Shown: positions 44,275 to 58,500, counted from the stretch's first letter. The stretch: 64,000 nucleotides of DNA from Campylorhamphus procurvoides (GCA_013396655.1 WBMV01004761.1:1558088-1622087), one strand, 5' to 3'. Made by a program: numbers and translations. The notes: a model not told the origin generated them from the letters alone.

Positions 44275-45500
44275 ACACCACTGCTGACAGTGAATGGGGA
44301 GAACTTTCACCTGGGTGCTCATGCAGCAGGAAATGTGACTCATGAGCACTGTCTTGCTTCTGGCAGGATTTGTGTGTGCATCATTTGTATATAAATTAAA
44401 TTTGCATCTTAAAGAACGTCAGTACTACTGTGTTGTTGAGGTCAGATGGAAGATACTTATTTACTTTCTTTCAACAGAGCAGCCAGACTGCAGTCCATTC
44501 ACTTCTCTTAAGCCTGAGCCATCTTTGTTTCTGTAGTCACACTCTTCCTTCCAAAAGTCAGAGGGTTTCCTCAGAGGAAGGAAAGGAGTCTCCTGGCTTC
44601 TTTCAAAAGAAAGGTGATTGATTTCTTCACCGTCTTTTCTCCCTTTAACAAAAGGGAGTCTTAGCCCCTCTCAGACTATTTTGGACTCTTGTATATCTCC
44701 TTGCCATCCTCTCTTCCTCTCTGTTGTCAGTGGGTGAAGTGCCATGCATTGATTGTGAGAAAAGACAGGTAAGGTCTATAGACTGCTAAGGTCTATACTT
44801 GCCAGCTGAGTCTCAGATTCTTGTTTCTTATATAAACCTGGAGTAATCTATAGGATCTGATTTGCAGTATTCACTTCAAACAGAGTCAATTGATAAAGCT
44901 TTACAGGAGCACAGCTAATGTGGGAAGCCAGCCTATCTTCCTCTTGGGATAACTCAGAGTTATTTGAGTTATTTCAAAACAAAAGGATCAAAATGGTGGA
45001 CTACAACTGAAGTCTGCTTTTATGAAACAGTAGTATCTTTGAATACCATGAAAAAGGGGCAGGAGTAGTGAGGCAGTGGGCACAGCACTGAAATATAAAA
45101 ATACGAAAATTCTTTAAAATATCTTCACATTCCCCAGGAGCAGAGAAGAAAACTTGCTACTGATACTAGCAGCATGTTTTCATCTCAGCAGCTGTTAGAT
45201 CAGAATCTCTTTAGATCTGCCAGTAGGGAAGAAAAATTAGTAATGGATTTACTCATATATCTTCTACACAACTTGATTTACAAGAATGTACAAATCCCAC
45301 TATGACCGTAGGAAAAAGTTAAACAACCTATGACAGCTTCTTCACTTACCCCTTCAAGACTCTTTCTGCCAGAACCTTAATCCAAGAGCCACCTCTCCAG
45401 GCTTCCCACAAGCCTACACAGCAGTTCTGTTCAGACTGTTGAAGCTGCTTTTTCTCTCTCTTCCAGTGTGTGGTCTCACTGCTCATATCTCTGGCCATAT

Positions 45501-45540
45501 CACACATACAAGCACACAGACACACATACACTCACACATA
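45501..45540. repeat. Interrupted CA-rich microsatellite
   Basis: CACACATA-type repeat with interruptions by AG and TC, about 40 bases. Confidence 0.8.
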
Positions 45541-45793
45541 CTTTTCCTAGAACCTCATACAGTCAAAGTATCTCTGCTCAGGGTATTCAGATTCCTGAGC
45601 AGCTTTGTCTTGCCTTTATTCCATGTTGAGTATCTAAGAATGCAAGATTCCCATGGCCAGAAAGAGAGAGAGAAAATTCCAACCTTGATCCAGAGACTGT
45701 AGCAATAGGGATCCTCAGCACTAAAAGTGGGCAGATATAGGTTCTAGTGCCAGTTCTCTTGAATTATTTATTAAAAAAAAAAAAAAAAAAGAA

Positions 45794-45942
45794 AGACCCT
45801 GAAATTAGCTCAATTAATTAAAACTTGGTGCAATAACACCAAGGTCTCAGGTTCAATCCCTTGTACGGGCCAGTCACTTAAGCATTGGACTTGACAGTCC
45901 TCGTGGGTCCCTTCCAACTCAGAATATTCTGTGATTCTGTGA
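45794..45942 (+). mobile_element. TguSINE1-like SINE (tRNA-Ile head, CR1 tail)
   Basis: The left part matches a tRNA-Ile gene: ttagctcaattaattaaaac for the D-arm, ttggtgcaataacaccaagg for the anticodon arm with one base lost, and a good B box (ggttcaatccc) before acgggcca. The right part is a CR1 3' tail: ggacttgacagtcctcgtgg, gtcccttccaactc and a terminal TTCTGTGATTCTGTGA. This head-tail combination is that of TguSINE1, a SINE family of passerine birds mobilised by CR1. An A-run lies just upstream (45,772-45,790). It is a retroposon copy, not a functional tRNA gene. Confidence 0.88.
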
Positions 45943-48900
45943 TCTAATAAAAACTAAATTAAAAGTGCACTGTTTCCTGCACCCCTTGTGGTGTGCAGAA
46001 CGAGATTTGTCTTTTTCTCATTTGAGTGATTAAATAAGGGGGCAGAACCAACACCTCTCCTTGCTCGCTCTAAGTAGCAGGTCACCATTTCTCCACAAGA
46101 TCCCATCATGGCCCAGCAACTCAGCCCTCTCCTTAGAAACTGAACATGTGACATTGTAGACATCCTTTGAGCATATTTTTCAGAGAAGGTCTGTGAAGGG
46201 TCATAGGTAAAGAGGCATGAAGAGCAAGGTAAAAACAGAGCTACGTTCCCAGGTTAGGCTGCTTCTAAATATGTATGGTATCTACCTTTAGGTATTTAAC
46301 TGATTCCTGATCTCTAGGTACTTTTGAGATTGAGGCAGTAGGTTTTCTGCACCTCTTTCTTGAAATTCCTGCCTATGTACAGCATAGCTAAAGTCTAGAC
46401 AGTTTTGTACAATGCCTTTGGTTCTGATATTGCTTTTCAGTCAAAATAGAGCTATTTACTTCAGTGATATTATTCTTTATTTTTTCAATTGCAAAGAAAT
46501 TAGCATTGAGCCCAGAAGCTGTGAGCCTCTGGAACATAACTAATAGGCTCTTACCCTTGGATAATCTTAATAAGCAAAGATGCCAAGGGGTACTTAGGTT
46601 TGGAGAGCAAGACTGCTTTCACAGTTTCTCTCCACTGTAAACACTGCACAAGCTTCTATTGGTACAATACACCTCTGTTAAAATAAACCACGCATGAAAC
46701 TTTTTCTCAAACATCTCCTTTACCGACAAATTCTTGGGAAAAGGAATTTTTTTAAAAACAAGAGTTTCTGTCTTCTCCTTTCTCATTTCTACCATCAAAG
46801 TTTCCATATACCCCTGTTTCTTATTTTCCACTTGTGGAACTCACCGGAACCAATGCTGTTTCCAGAGGCAATGCTTCACACAACTTTGCTTAAATTAGAG
46901 TTAAGTGAGGAGACAGAAAAATTAGACAACCTGGCTAACTTTTGCAGTTTCTAATAGCCCCTATTCCATTTAAGCCATGACTGCCTTATACTCAGCAGGC
47001 ATAAATTTCTTGGGCAAGAGAGGAAGGAGGGATTTTTTTCCCTTCCTGTAGTTTTCATTATTTCTTCTACTGCCATGGCTCCACCACCCTTCCTGTTCCC
47101 AGAACAGTAATTTGGTGGCATCTCTGAGGACTCTGAGAGAAGATGGGGGAAAATGTTGTGCCAGAAAATGGCAGGAATGGCTGATAGGAAACAGTGGAAG
47201 AAAAGAGGAGAGGAATTAAGCTTTGTCACTGTATCTGGTTAACACAGTCATGCAGCACTGAGGATAATCCAGAGTTCCATGTCCAGAGTGTTCCAGAGGA
47301 GACTGCATGCTGGTGATGGAGAGGCAAGCCCTGTCCTCCCCATTCATCATGTCTTCCTGAGGTGCCATTTTAGAGGTGTAAAATGGCCTTCAGATAAGGA
47401 TAAAGCTATACTTGAGAAAGAATATTTCATATCAACAAGTGAAAAATCTGAGGTTTTCACATGTGAAATGTGTATTTTAATCTTGTAAAACACCCTGCAA
47501 CTTCCTAAATATTCAGAGTGCTGGAGAGTTCATTAGTTGCTCATCCTGACTGAAATTCTCCTTGCAAGCTGGTGTGGACAGTTTTAAACATCTACACATA
47601 TTGCCTTACAACACGAGTTTTTATTCCCAAATACAAAGAAGAACAATGAATGTGGCTTATTACTCACTTTAGTGAGTAATTACCACACAGTGGTAACAAA
47701 AGGCATTTGGAGAAGACAATGCAACTGACCACTAAGCCTATTTTTGGTCAGTGTATCTGCAGTATTGAATAAATGACTCAATTCGGTTTGATTTGCTGGC
47801 CAGCCACAGTGCTAAATTTTAGTTTGTTCTCAGCAGCTCCTTAATACCTTCCAAAGCAAAACTGGGCTGTGGGATTGAGCCTTGTGGTGCCAAGTGAGAA
47901 CCCAGGGCCAAATGCTCTGTGCTGTGTGTGACATTTGTCTGCTCAGGAAGGAATCTGCTCTCATTTCGGAACAACGTGACAAAAAGAGATGCTGACGCTG
48001 GTGTTGGGTTTGAGCAAGATGCTAACGAGTATTTGGAAGTGGAGACAGAAGAGAGAGGGGAAAACAGTGGAAGTTTTTTGGTGGTGCTCCTTGGTCTATC
48101 ATCCATCAGAAAGAAACTTCCTGAGAACAGTTTTACAGGGTTATGTTTTACTTGGCTGAACTCAGCACTCCATCAGGTCTCTATTTATTTGGATTCTCTG
48201 ACACTTCGATGAGTTGCTAGAAACCTCAGGAAATTAAAATGAGTAATATTTTTAGAGCAAGCAACATCATTTTGTAAGCCCTTCTAACCTGCTTCTTCCC
48301 AAACTCCTGAGAGAAGGAATAGGATGTACAGCTGCCTCAGTGGGCTGCTGAGGTTTGGCTGTTTTCTACATATTGAGGGCCTTCTTGGAGAAAGCAGAGA
48401 CAGCACCCTACCCTTTAAGGGGAACAAGATGAAGTTCAATGGACTCAGTATATAATGCAGGGAAGAAAGCCATTTTGCTGTTAAATGGGTCCATGTTTAT
48501 TTTCAGGCTCATGTAGCTTAAATCTAAATCACAAACTTTGGTTGGAAATTTTTTGCCAGCTGGTGCAGAAGGGGTATATTTACAAACAAGCAAGGAATTC
48601 CACATACAGGAGGAAATGAAGAGTAAGAGATAAAATTGTAATATTTGAGAAAACAGTAAGAAACACACTTAAACTCTGTTAATGGAATATATATAATTTT
48701 TCTTCAGGGAACTAGAAAGTTAGCCCATTTACAGATAACGTGATATTTTCCAAAATACATTCACCTCCATGTGAGAGCATTGCTTTGGTGAGAAGATGAT
48801 TCATGTCTTATCAATGCCTTATTTATATTGCACATTTATAGCTTTTTTAGAGAAACAGAATGATTTATACATGGCTCTGAAATACTGTAAACATGTCATC

Positions 48901-49179
48901 CAGAGCTTCTACATGCACTACATGGGATCTCTAGGATCTGACTAGCTGAACTGGTATTTACATTTGTTAGGATAGAAGATACTGGTGTGTTTCACATTTC
49001 TAGAAACATTACTAGATGTGACAAGCAAAGAAAGGACTAATGTTAAAGGGACAAGTATAGGGATCAAACTTGATTACTACTCACAGCAATTTATTATGAA
49101 GTCCTATCAGCCAGATGGAAAAACGCACTCCTTCTTAACTCTATCGATTCTACGTCCAGAAAGAAAACCATAAAATAGC
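45943..49179. other. Intergenic sequence
   Basis: No exon or repeat family recognised. The one notable structure is a pair of abutting palindromes at 47,659-47,695. Confidence 0.55.
47659..47695. repeat. Two abutting perfect palindromes
   Basis: The first has 10-base arms (47,659-47,668 and 47,671-47,680) around a 2-base centre. The second starts at the very next base with 6-base arms (47,681-47,686 and 47,690-47,695) around ACA. Both pair without mismatch. Confidence 0.9.
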
Positions 49180-49523
49180 TTTTCCTTCCTTCCTTTTTCT
49201 CTTTCCTTCTTTCTTTTCTTTTCTTTTCTTTTCTTCTCTTTTCTTCTCTTTTCTCTTTTCTTTTCTTTTCTTTTCTTCTCTTTTCTTCTCTTTTCTCTTT
49301 TCTTTTCTTTTCTTTTCTTCTCTTTTCTTCTCTTTTCTCTTTTCTTTTCTTTTCTTTTCTTCTCTTTTCTTCTCTTTTCTCTTTTCTTTTCTTTTCTTTT
49401 CTTCTCTTTTCTTCTCTTTTCTCTTTTCTTTTCTTTTCTTTTCTTGTCTTTCTTTTCTTTTCTTTTCTTTTCTTTTTTCTTTTCTTCTCCTCTCCTCTCC
49501 TCTCCTCTCCTTTTCTCTCTTTC
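49180..49523. repeat. Pyrimidine tract with 42-base higher-order repeat
   Basis: The plus strand is C/T only for 344 bases apart from one G at 49,446. The basic unit is TTTTC. From about 49,216 to 49,440 these are organised into a 42-base higher-order unit marked by a paired TTCTC variant; the mark recurs at 49,231, 49,273, 49,315, 49,357 and 49,399. A CTCTCC-type end (49,484-49,510) closes the tract. Open frames on the minus strand here (Lys/Glu/Arg only) come from the repeat and are not genes. Confidence 0.97.
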
Positions 49524-52500
49524 ATTCAAGATTGCTCTAATTAGCAACGGGAGACTGAAACCACACTAGAAAATAGCTGAAACATAAGCTTAAAGCATTT
49601 TTGGAAAAGAAGAGAAAATTCCTCAATGAGCTTCTTTGTTTAAGATTGAAAATGAAATAGCTAATTCAGGCCACAAATCTGTGTTTCTGGCAAAAGTTCG
49701 TGTAGTCTGTTCTCTCAAAATGTTGGAAAACTGCAGTATTTAATGAGAGGAGTGACTGCATTTAGAACATTTTAGCTGATTATATCAAAACTTCTTACTA
49801 TGTTAGGCACAGGGAAACAGAAAAAAAACTGACAAGAGCCGGTGTCATGGAAGGACATGTATTAGCAAGTTCTAGTTTGTTAGTGGAAGAGGAGACCCTA
49901 CTGTGTTCTGCTGTTGTAACAAATAGCTGCAGTTTTCCTAACTTGAATGTGCTTTAATATGCTAGGGGAATCAAGCATGTAGTCAGATGTTTCATTTGAT
50001 AAACCACCAATGCATTTCTCATTGTCCATTGCTTTAGTAGGAAAAATAACAAAGGAGAAGTAACAACCCTGATACAGCTGTATTCAAACTTGGAAGTGCT
50101 GACAGCAAGTAAATTCACATGTATTCTTAGTACTTTCTTGTCTTTATCAGTCATCAGGCCCATCATTCATGATGAAAAGACATTCTTAAAAAGTGAAGTA
50201 ATGCAATAACATGTGAGACCCAGAGGGCTTTAAAGGAGCCTAGGTGGTCTGCTCACCTTCCCTGCACCACTTACCTCTCTATTTGTTTGTTCATAATGTC
50301 AGAGGAAGGTTCTGTTTTCTGGGGACGTGACAGAGCAAACATTTAGCTGGCAGTTACACAGGGATAACAGGGCTGAAAAGTCCAGAAAAAATATCTTGGG
50401 AAGAAGATGATGCATTGTCTATTAGAAAGAGACCAACAGTGTAGCTGAATGACACACTTGAGTTGAATTAGTTATTTTTTCACTAAGGATACTGACAGAT
50501 TAAAATGTTCTGTATACGTACAGTCCCTATAAATTTCTGTAAAACTATCTATGCAGAGTTAGTTCCAATGAGCTTAAAACTTCACTCCAGTGTTATGATA
50601 TTTAAATAAACACTAAAATCTATTCCAAAAACAAACAGGGGTTTGGTTTTATATTTCTGTCCATGTTACAATCATTCCTATGGTTTTGTTCTGTCTGTAC
50701 ACATATATTGATTGAGAGAGGAATAATCACATGCAATCTAGCAATGAAAGACAGACAAATTTCTACTCTTGTATAATTTCTAATTTCACTTCTACATTGA
50801 TGGAACGGTTATTAGACTAAAGATACTTTACTAAACAGAACTGTAAGAAATATTTAAAAATGATATACAGTAACATTGAGGTTTCATTGTGATGGCACCA
50901 GACGAAAGGAATAACAGAGTTGTCCATAAATCCTTAATTCCATCCCTTCATATCCATACAGTACCAATAATTAGAAGCTGATGCATGGGTTTTTTCCCAC
51001 AGGACTTCTATTTCATTCAGCATGGTGTATCATTACATTTGTCAGTGACTTCTCTAAAAATCTCATTAGATCCTTACTGGCCTTGAAAGACCTGAAACTA
51101 TTGAAAAGAAGCTCATTTTGCCTGATTTTTCACAGCAGCAGCCTGCAAAACCCTTTGTGTGCTGAGCTTCTGTAGCTCAGGGTGGGGTCAAAATCTTTGT
51201 TGGAGCCTTCAATTTACATCTAATTAGGTCTATGAATAAGCTTTTTGCCTGCCATAAATGCCATGCTTTTTGAGACTTTCAGTTGCCACAAATTCACTGT
51301 TGAAACCAGTGCTGAGCTAGGAATATCATCTTCAATAAAACATACCTCCCAGTATCTACTGGTGGGATAGATATAGCATTTTTCAGCAATGATGATAACT
51401 GCTATGCTCTAAGACATTGTCAGCATCAACCCTTTCCCATTGTTGGGGTCTCCTTTCTGCTGCTTCTTTACTTCTTTGATAATTTAGCAGCAGTGCTAGA
51501 ATTATTTATGTTTGGTTTCTATACTCATGTGTATCATAAAGTAAATGTGCCACTCATTTATATGCAAATTTAGACACAAAGCTGATATTATACTTCTTCC
51601 ATTCTTGCTCCTGGTTGGAAATCTAATTGTAAGAATTCAGCACTAATAAAATTAGCAGAGTTATCAGTGCTTTCAATTCATTTTTTTTTAACAGTCCTGC
51701 AGTACCTGTTGTTCCATGAGATTCTCAAATGCTACAATAATGATACTTAAAGACTGCAGATGTTTTCACTATAGAAAAAAAAAGCGATGAAAATTTCACT
51801 CAGTTCAGGTTTGAGGGAAAAATTAAAAAAAATCAGATTTAACATGCTGACAGCAAGAAACATTCAAAGAGAATCAAAAATACATTAATACTTCTGGATT
51901 ATGATTTTATTAAAAGCCAGTTTCAGTTTTTGGGGACCTGCCTCACATTTGATAAGAATGTTTGAAACAAGACCTTTTATTGTGAAACATAAAGCACTAT
52001 AAAGCAGAAGAGAAAAATTAATTGAAAGACAGCAGAAAAAAGGACTTGAAAATGTCACTGCACATTAGGAAAAGAATTTGTCCTAGAAGAACAGGTTAAA
52101 AACCAACCTTCTGTCACATTACTTAGGAAGCATGATCTGGACTGCTTTAACATCTGTTCTGGGTTCACACTGGTTTCAGTCCCAAAAGGACAGGAGCTAC
52201 AGTCTGGTAGGTAGCAGATTTTGAAAATGGCAAGCAGAGTTTTGCTCATTGCTCTTGAATTTGCCATATTTTCATTCTATTCAATATCACCACACAAAAT
52301 TATAAATGACAGCTACTTATATCCTACATTTAACTTTCTGTCGTAAAGCTGATGACAGTGTAAGCAGAGTCACCTTCACAGCTATTAGACACCCATATAT
52401 TCCTTACTAAATTATCCGATTGTTTCCTGATCCCTATTTTGCCATCCAGCTAAGAACTCATTGTGTAATTTAGTGCTGCCAGACAAGAGCATGGTGATGA

Positions 52501-55500
52501 CCTCATGATCTTTACTCTCATTACTGACCTTACTAGGTGATACCAGAATCTTGTGGATACTTTTATAAGCCCTGAGAGCTCAAATATTCTTAAGATACCT
52601 GCTTTCTGACTGTGTCAGCAGATGAAATACAATGAAAGATTGAGAGGAGAAATCTCTAGTTTGTACAGTCACCTAGCCAAAGCTGGCTATTGTATAAGCT
52701 GAGCCAATCTCACCTTCTGAAAGAAAAATCTTCAGGAATTGTCACAGCTAATCTTTGGGCAGGACCTTTAGAAGCAGAGTGACTGCATCAATACATCCCT
52801 CTGCAACTTGGCAGGGTTAAGTCAGGGCCCTCTTGCCAGAAGATCCCTGGAATTCAGTAGCAAGAAGCACCATAAAGAAACCAATTTGACAACCAAAATC
52901 CAAAGGAAAAGAGGTGATCTGGAGGGATCTAATCTGGCATGATTGTGACAGAAGAAGCGATTTTACAGAGATACTCTCCAAAGCTAAGATTAATTAGTAG
53001 AAAGGAACATTTGTCTGACTCAAATAGCAAACAAATCAGATTGGATTGACGTACTGTAACCCAGATGCATAATTATCATGTTGTCTAAAAAAAAGGAAAG
53101 AAAATTGCTAGAAACATCAACTTTTTTGATAGCAAAAAATATGTAAAATAAATGTGCATGACACTACCTCTACAAAATCTTAGTAACATTCTATTTGCTC
53201 TCAGCTCTGATGGTGTTCAGGTAAAGACAATAGTGGGGTTGGCATTTGCATTACCATCATTTTTAAAGTGGCATTTGCAGGCAAGAGCATGCATAGCAAC
53301 CTAGTTTCTCTTTTTTCATGTATTGCATATGATTGAATCAGAACCGGTTAATTCTTATGCAGTGTATTTATAAGTTCCTCTCTCTATAATACTCACTGAC
53401 AGTCAGGGAATGTCCTTTTTGATGGGCATTTATTGACATCTCTCAGCAACATGGTACTGTTTGTATGGCAAAGTCAGAGCATCAGTGGCAAGGGCGTGGA
53501 CCCCTCCTTTGAGCAATTTCTCTTCTCTGCAGCCTCACAGACAGAACTTGTCAAAGGCTGTTGCCAGAGCAACTGAAACCTCTCACAAAATAGCATTTCT
53601 GATGTGAGGCAGCTGTGCCCCTGGAAGACAGAAAAACAACTATATTTAAATGGCTAGTGTTGAAGTAACTGGTTATGAAAATGCCATATTATGATAAAGA
53701 GTAATAAGAAATTACAATTTCATAGCTGGTGGGGTCACCTCGTGTAATGTTGCTTTCCTGATAAATAGAAAAATAATCTACAATACAGTGTTTATGAGGA
53801 GGCTTTTAAGATAAATTCAACCCTTTTCTTCATGGCTGAAAAAAAGGTCTTGCTATTGCAAGCCTAATGACTCAGCTATGGGACAAGTTCAAAGGGCTGG
53901 CTGAAAGGCATCATGAAATCCTCATCAGTTCCCTATACATCTGTCCAGGGAGCAAGAAAGGACAAGAGACCAAGCTGTGCAGAGCCTGAAAAACAGCAAG
54001 AGGAAAGAGGCTTTGGGGTTTTGAGGTTGAAGAATATGAGTATGCTTTACTGCTTTTCTATAGATCCTAAAAATAACACTTTCATGCAGGTTTCTTTTCC
54101 TGTTTGACTTAGCATGCAGAGCATCATTTCAGTGAGGAAGCAATTCCCTTTCAGTGTTTAGCTAAAGAAGACACATTTAGGCTTATCAAAGTTTTTTTAG
54201 AAGGGACTGGGGACTATCTGAAAACAGAGAGTCCCTTATTCATAATAAATACATCTTTTACCTAATCACTGATTTGTTTATTCTGCCTTTTCTTTAATTT
54301 GAGCTCAATTTCAAGGTGAAATTGGTGAAGATGTTGATTAAGAGAAGGTTACAGAGAAAGAACATATATAAGTTCGGTTATAGCATATACAGCAAGTGAA
54401 GTGGCACTGAGTTATTTGAGCAAGATGTTTTCCATTCTCAGATGGCACAGCTTCCCCATATTTCTTATGCACATGAAGGTATAAAGGCAGCTACTGGCAA
54501 TGGAGACTTTAATACATTCTATTCAGAAAAATGGGGTTGTATTGGAAAGTGGTTGTGACTGAAGAGGATTTCCAGGGCAGCAAATGTAATTCCTCAATTT
54601 TCTTGGAATCAGAAACAGTGCTAAAGAAAAGCTGTGTTGCTTAGAAATGTTACTGATATCTATAGCCTCCTTCACCTCTGATATTGAAGAAGATAAAGGA
54701 AAGAGTGGTAGGAATAGAAAGTGAACATTGGCTTTTACATATATGGTTCTTACTGGGGATATCCAACTTCAGGGTGCTGGTCTTGCTGCCCATTATTAGA
54801 CCAGCCTTGTTGATTTCAGTGACCCTAATAATTTATTTCATTCTATCCCTAAAGATTTTGCTGGATTAGGCTGACAATGTTTGATATTTTGCAGAATCAA
54901 TTTCAGAGCTCTCTCACTGGTGTATGGTTCAGAAGACATAATTGGCATGATACTTATTTCAGGCATGTTCAGCTTTGATTATGTTTGACACCAGCAGCCA
55001 CAACAGTGACATCATCTGAAGAAAAGTATTATCTACTCATTATAGGACTATCTGTAAGGTTTGGGTTTTGGGTTTGGTGGCGATTTTTTTGTTTGATTGG
55101 TTGTTTTTTTTACAGAGTTTAGAACTGTATTATGCTATCATTTGTCAAACACTGAAAAGTAGCCTCCTATTTTTGTTCTTCCCATTTTATAGTCATCAGT
55201 ACTTGCAGACATAACTAGAAGTATAGAGGAATGGGTTTTAGTGTCACAGCTGTGTTGATCAGGAGTCAGTCCATCAAAGTTATCTGATTATATCAGGTCC
55301 AAACTGAATAAGCATTGTTGGCTCAAAGGAGTCAGTACAATACTTTGAAAATCATGTTAGTAAATGCTTCTGGGAACTTTATTCTCTATTAGATTAGTTC
55401 ATCTAACCTATACTATATGCTTTCCACTTTATGTCGTTGTTTCCTCTTTTCTCTCCTTCTTCTATGAGGGAATTTTTTATTTCCTTTAAAATACAAGATT

Positions 55501-58500
55501 ATTGATATTTGAATTGACTGCATAAGGTGTACCTTTCCTGATATCCCGCTTATCTTCTTCAAGAATTAAGAAAAGAAGTGTAGTTCACTGCAAGACATTG
55601 AAAGAGAGTGCTCCAACATGGTAATTTCTTTATGGGGTTGTGAGCCATTTCCATTTGAATCAACTTAATTTTATACAGTTTATACATCTTTTAAAAATCC
55701 CTGTTTGGACACAAATGTAAGTACCGAACAGACTGCATTTCAAAATGTCTGGAATCTAGCTATGAATACTTTTCTAAATAATGTTTCAGCTGTCCAGCTT
55801 CCAAGTGCCCCAGCACTGGAGCACTTAAATTAGAGCATGTGTATTTACTAAACTAATAATTTCTAGACATTTATTTGAAAAATCTTTGTGTCATGAACAT
55901 TCTTTCTATACTGATTACTTTTAAAGACTGGAACTTTGATCACTTTACTGCTTGTTTATATGATACTATTAAAAACATTAAATGGCTATTACATAAAGGA
56001 GACACTGTTTATCTTCATTTTCTCATTTCTCCACTTCTAACAAATAAAAGTCTATCCACTGTTAATCAGCTTGCATACATTGAAAAAAATCATTTAATTT
56101 CAGAAATAACTTCTCTAATCCAGAGGTTTCTTTTTGTTGAGGTTTTTCAGTTTTGGGTTTTTTTTGCTTTTGTCTCCATAATACCTTAGCTAAAATACAA
56201 TGGAATAATGATGTGAAAGCACCTTTTAAATTACGAAAAAGTATGTCAGCCCTTTGACCTCATCCTTTCTGTGGATCCAGCGCAGCTATTTGCTCACATA
56301 GTATTTCCTTACCTCAGACAGAATGATTCAGACTTCCACATATGCAAAGGCCAGAAATGAGAATGCTCCAGTGGCATTCCATAAGTCTTCATTATCAAAG
56401 GGGAGATATGCATATCTACTAAGCCAGTTTTGAGAACAAATGCTGAGACAAGAAGCAGGAATTTCCACAGTCTGAATGGAAACCTTGTGTGTCTACCAAA
56501 TATCTTGAGATAAACTTCTGAAGTACCTTTGATAACGTCACAGAATTAAATGGGAATTTGACTATTGACTTAAGCACAAACATGGTTTTGCTTCTGTGTT
56601 AATAAGCTGAGCCAGTATGCAATCTGATCGATGTCAGGGAGATCAAGGTCCTCCACAAAAGGCCCTTTGAACCATTTCCTCTGTCTTCAAGAGCTCCTTC
56701 AGACAACCTGACTGGGTGAAGAGGGGAGAAAATGCAGGCCTCTCTTCATTTCCCACATTTTTGTCATAGTAGAGTTGAAATAAAGGATCTTCTTTTTGAG
56801 GCCCAAAGTTATTAAAATTCTTTGTACCCTTCTCCCTGTTCTTTCATGGTTCTCCTTTCTTTGCCCCAAAATTTCCTTTCCGCTTTAAAATCACTTTGCC
56901 AGTTGGGATGTGAACATTGCCCAAAGCTTTTACTTTCTCAGCAGGTCATGAAGTCCTGTTTGCAGTTATTGGGTGTTTTACTTTAAACAGAATATATGCA
57001 AGCGTTGTAATATTTTCTGTCCTTGAAACACAAGGGTTTTTTTTTTTTTCCTTTTTTTCTGAGATCTTAATCATAAATTGGTTTCTTGGACAGGAATATT
57101 CTCTTGGCATTAGGCAACAGTAAAAGGCATTTCTTTCACTCAGGCTGCTTTAGAATATTTCAAAGGCTACAGGAAATATTCTTTCTATGATTTACGCTCT
57201 ATCTTAATTGTGCTGCAGTATTTCCAAAACAAAATTGAAGGATGTACTTTTGTGGGTAGCTAGGAACAAAAATATCTTGTTTAACTTTTGAGCTATGTAC
57301 ACTTTCTTGGCAAAGATTAATTTGAGAGATGGAGAAAAGATAGGCCTTTTGCTCCAAGGAGGAGTTTTACTGTAGCAGATTGAACTTTGTTGCTAGTACA
57401 AACTTTTTATAGATTGGGTTCAATTATAAGAAGCAAAACTGGGAGAACTGACATTTGTTTGGCTATTTCCCAGACTGTTTGACAGGGTTCTTTAAAGACT
57501 TGGTCACGCAAGGCGTCCTAGTGTTTGTCCAATATTTCTTCTTTTTGGAAAGGAAGCCAGTCTCAGGGCCTAATAAAACTCAGCATGGAAAAGGTGAGTA
57601 GTGAAAAAGAAAGATTTTTGTTGATTCTAGCTTCTCCTGACTTGTATGCTGGGCTTTTTTTCCTCTTTTTTACTACTCCTGCAATGCTGGGTATGGGAAT
57701 AGAAGCAAGAATCTTTCTAGAAGTCTGATGAAAGGAAAGAGATAATCTAAAACAATGCCTCCATCAGACCCAATCTCAGTTTATGTGCAGAACCCTGGCA
57801 GGGTGGAGCACTGGTGTGCCAAGGGAAGGGAGATTTCCACACTATGCTCTAGGAAAATTGGGGGTATCTGAAGTTAACTGGCATTTGTATGCTTCAAGAA
57901 GCTGGAAATTCTTCACTGAGTAAATGTATTTTATAATAATTCTTTCTATTTTCTAAGTAGCTTTGAAGATGCAGTTTTGCTGTCTCAAGACCATGGCAAC
58001 TGTGGGATGTGGTTCTGTTTACTTTATTTTTTATTCTTTAAAAAAGAATCTGGTAATATCTAGATTTGTCCAAATGGATACTTTCTTTCCCCTTTACTGT
58101 AGACCCTGAGTGTGGCAGCTGAATTCGATCTAACTGATGGTAGAATTCAAATAACAGGAGTCATGCTGTATCTCCTCTGCTTATATTTTGTTTAACTTCC
58201 CTACTGCCATTTAAAATACAGTATTATTATTAGTTTATGAAATTTTTTGAGAGTTTATATGTTGACCTGAAGTGCAGGTTTACTTAAAAGTAAAGACAAA
58301 AAGTGACATACTGTAAATGTTCACAAACTTACACTATGATTTTTCATGGATAATTTTTGCATTAAAATTCCATCACTTCCTAGTGTCTGTGCATCAGTTC
58401 CACTCAGCAAATCAAAGTGAGATGGAATTCCTGTTATAATGACCTCTCTGATGCCTGGTGATGGCCAGTACATCCTGTCCAATATGTACAGCTAACTTCC

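Larger units (their letters stand above)
41171..45793. other. Intergenic sequence
   Basis: No exon recognised. Contains a GC-richer patch with a 79-codon plus-strand open frame at 42,508-42,747, a hexanucleotide repeat at 44,234-44,274 and a CA-rich stretch at 45,501-45,540. Confidence 0.55.

Noticed and set aside
45794..45870. A tRNA-Ile gene
   Set aside because: The anticodon arm has lost a base, the D-arm is degenerate, and the sequence continues directly into a CR1 tail, so it is a SINE head.
49094..49547. Two overlapping minus-strand open frames of over 140 codons made almost only of Lys, Glu and Arg
   Set aside because: They are direct translations of the TTTTC pyrimidine tract in different frames and have no independent coding signal.
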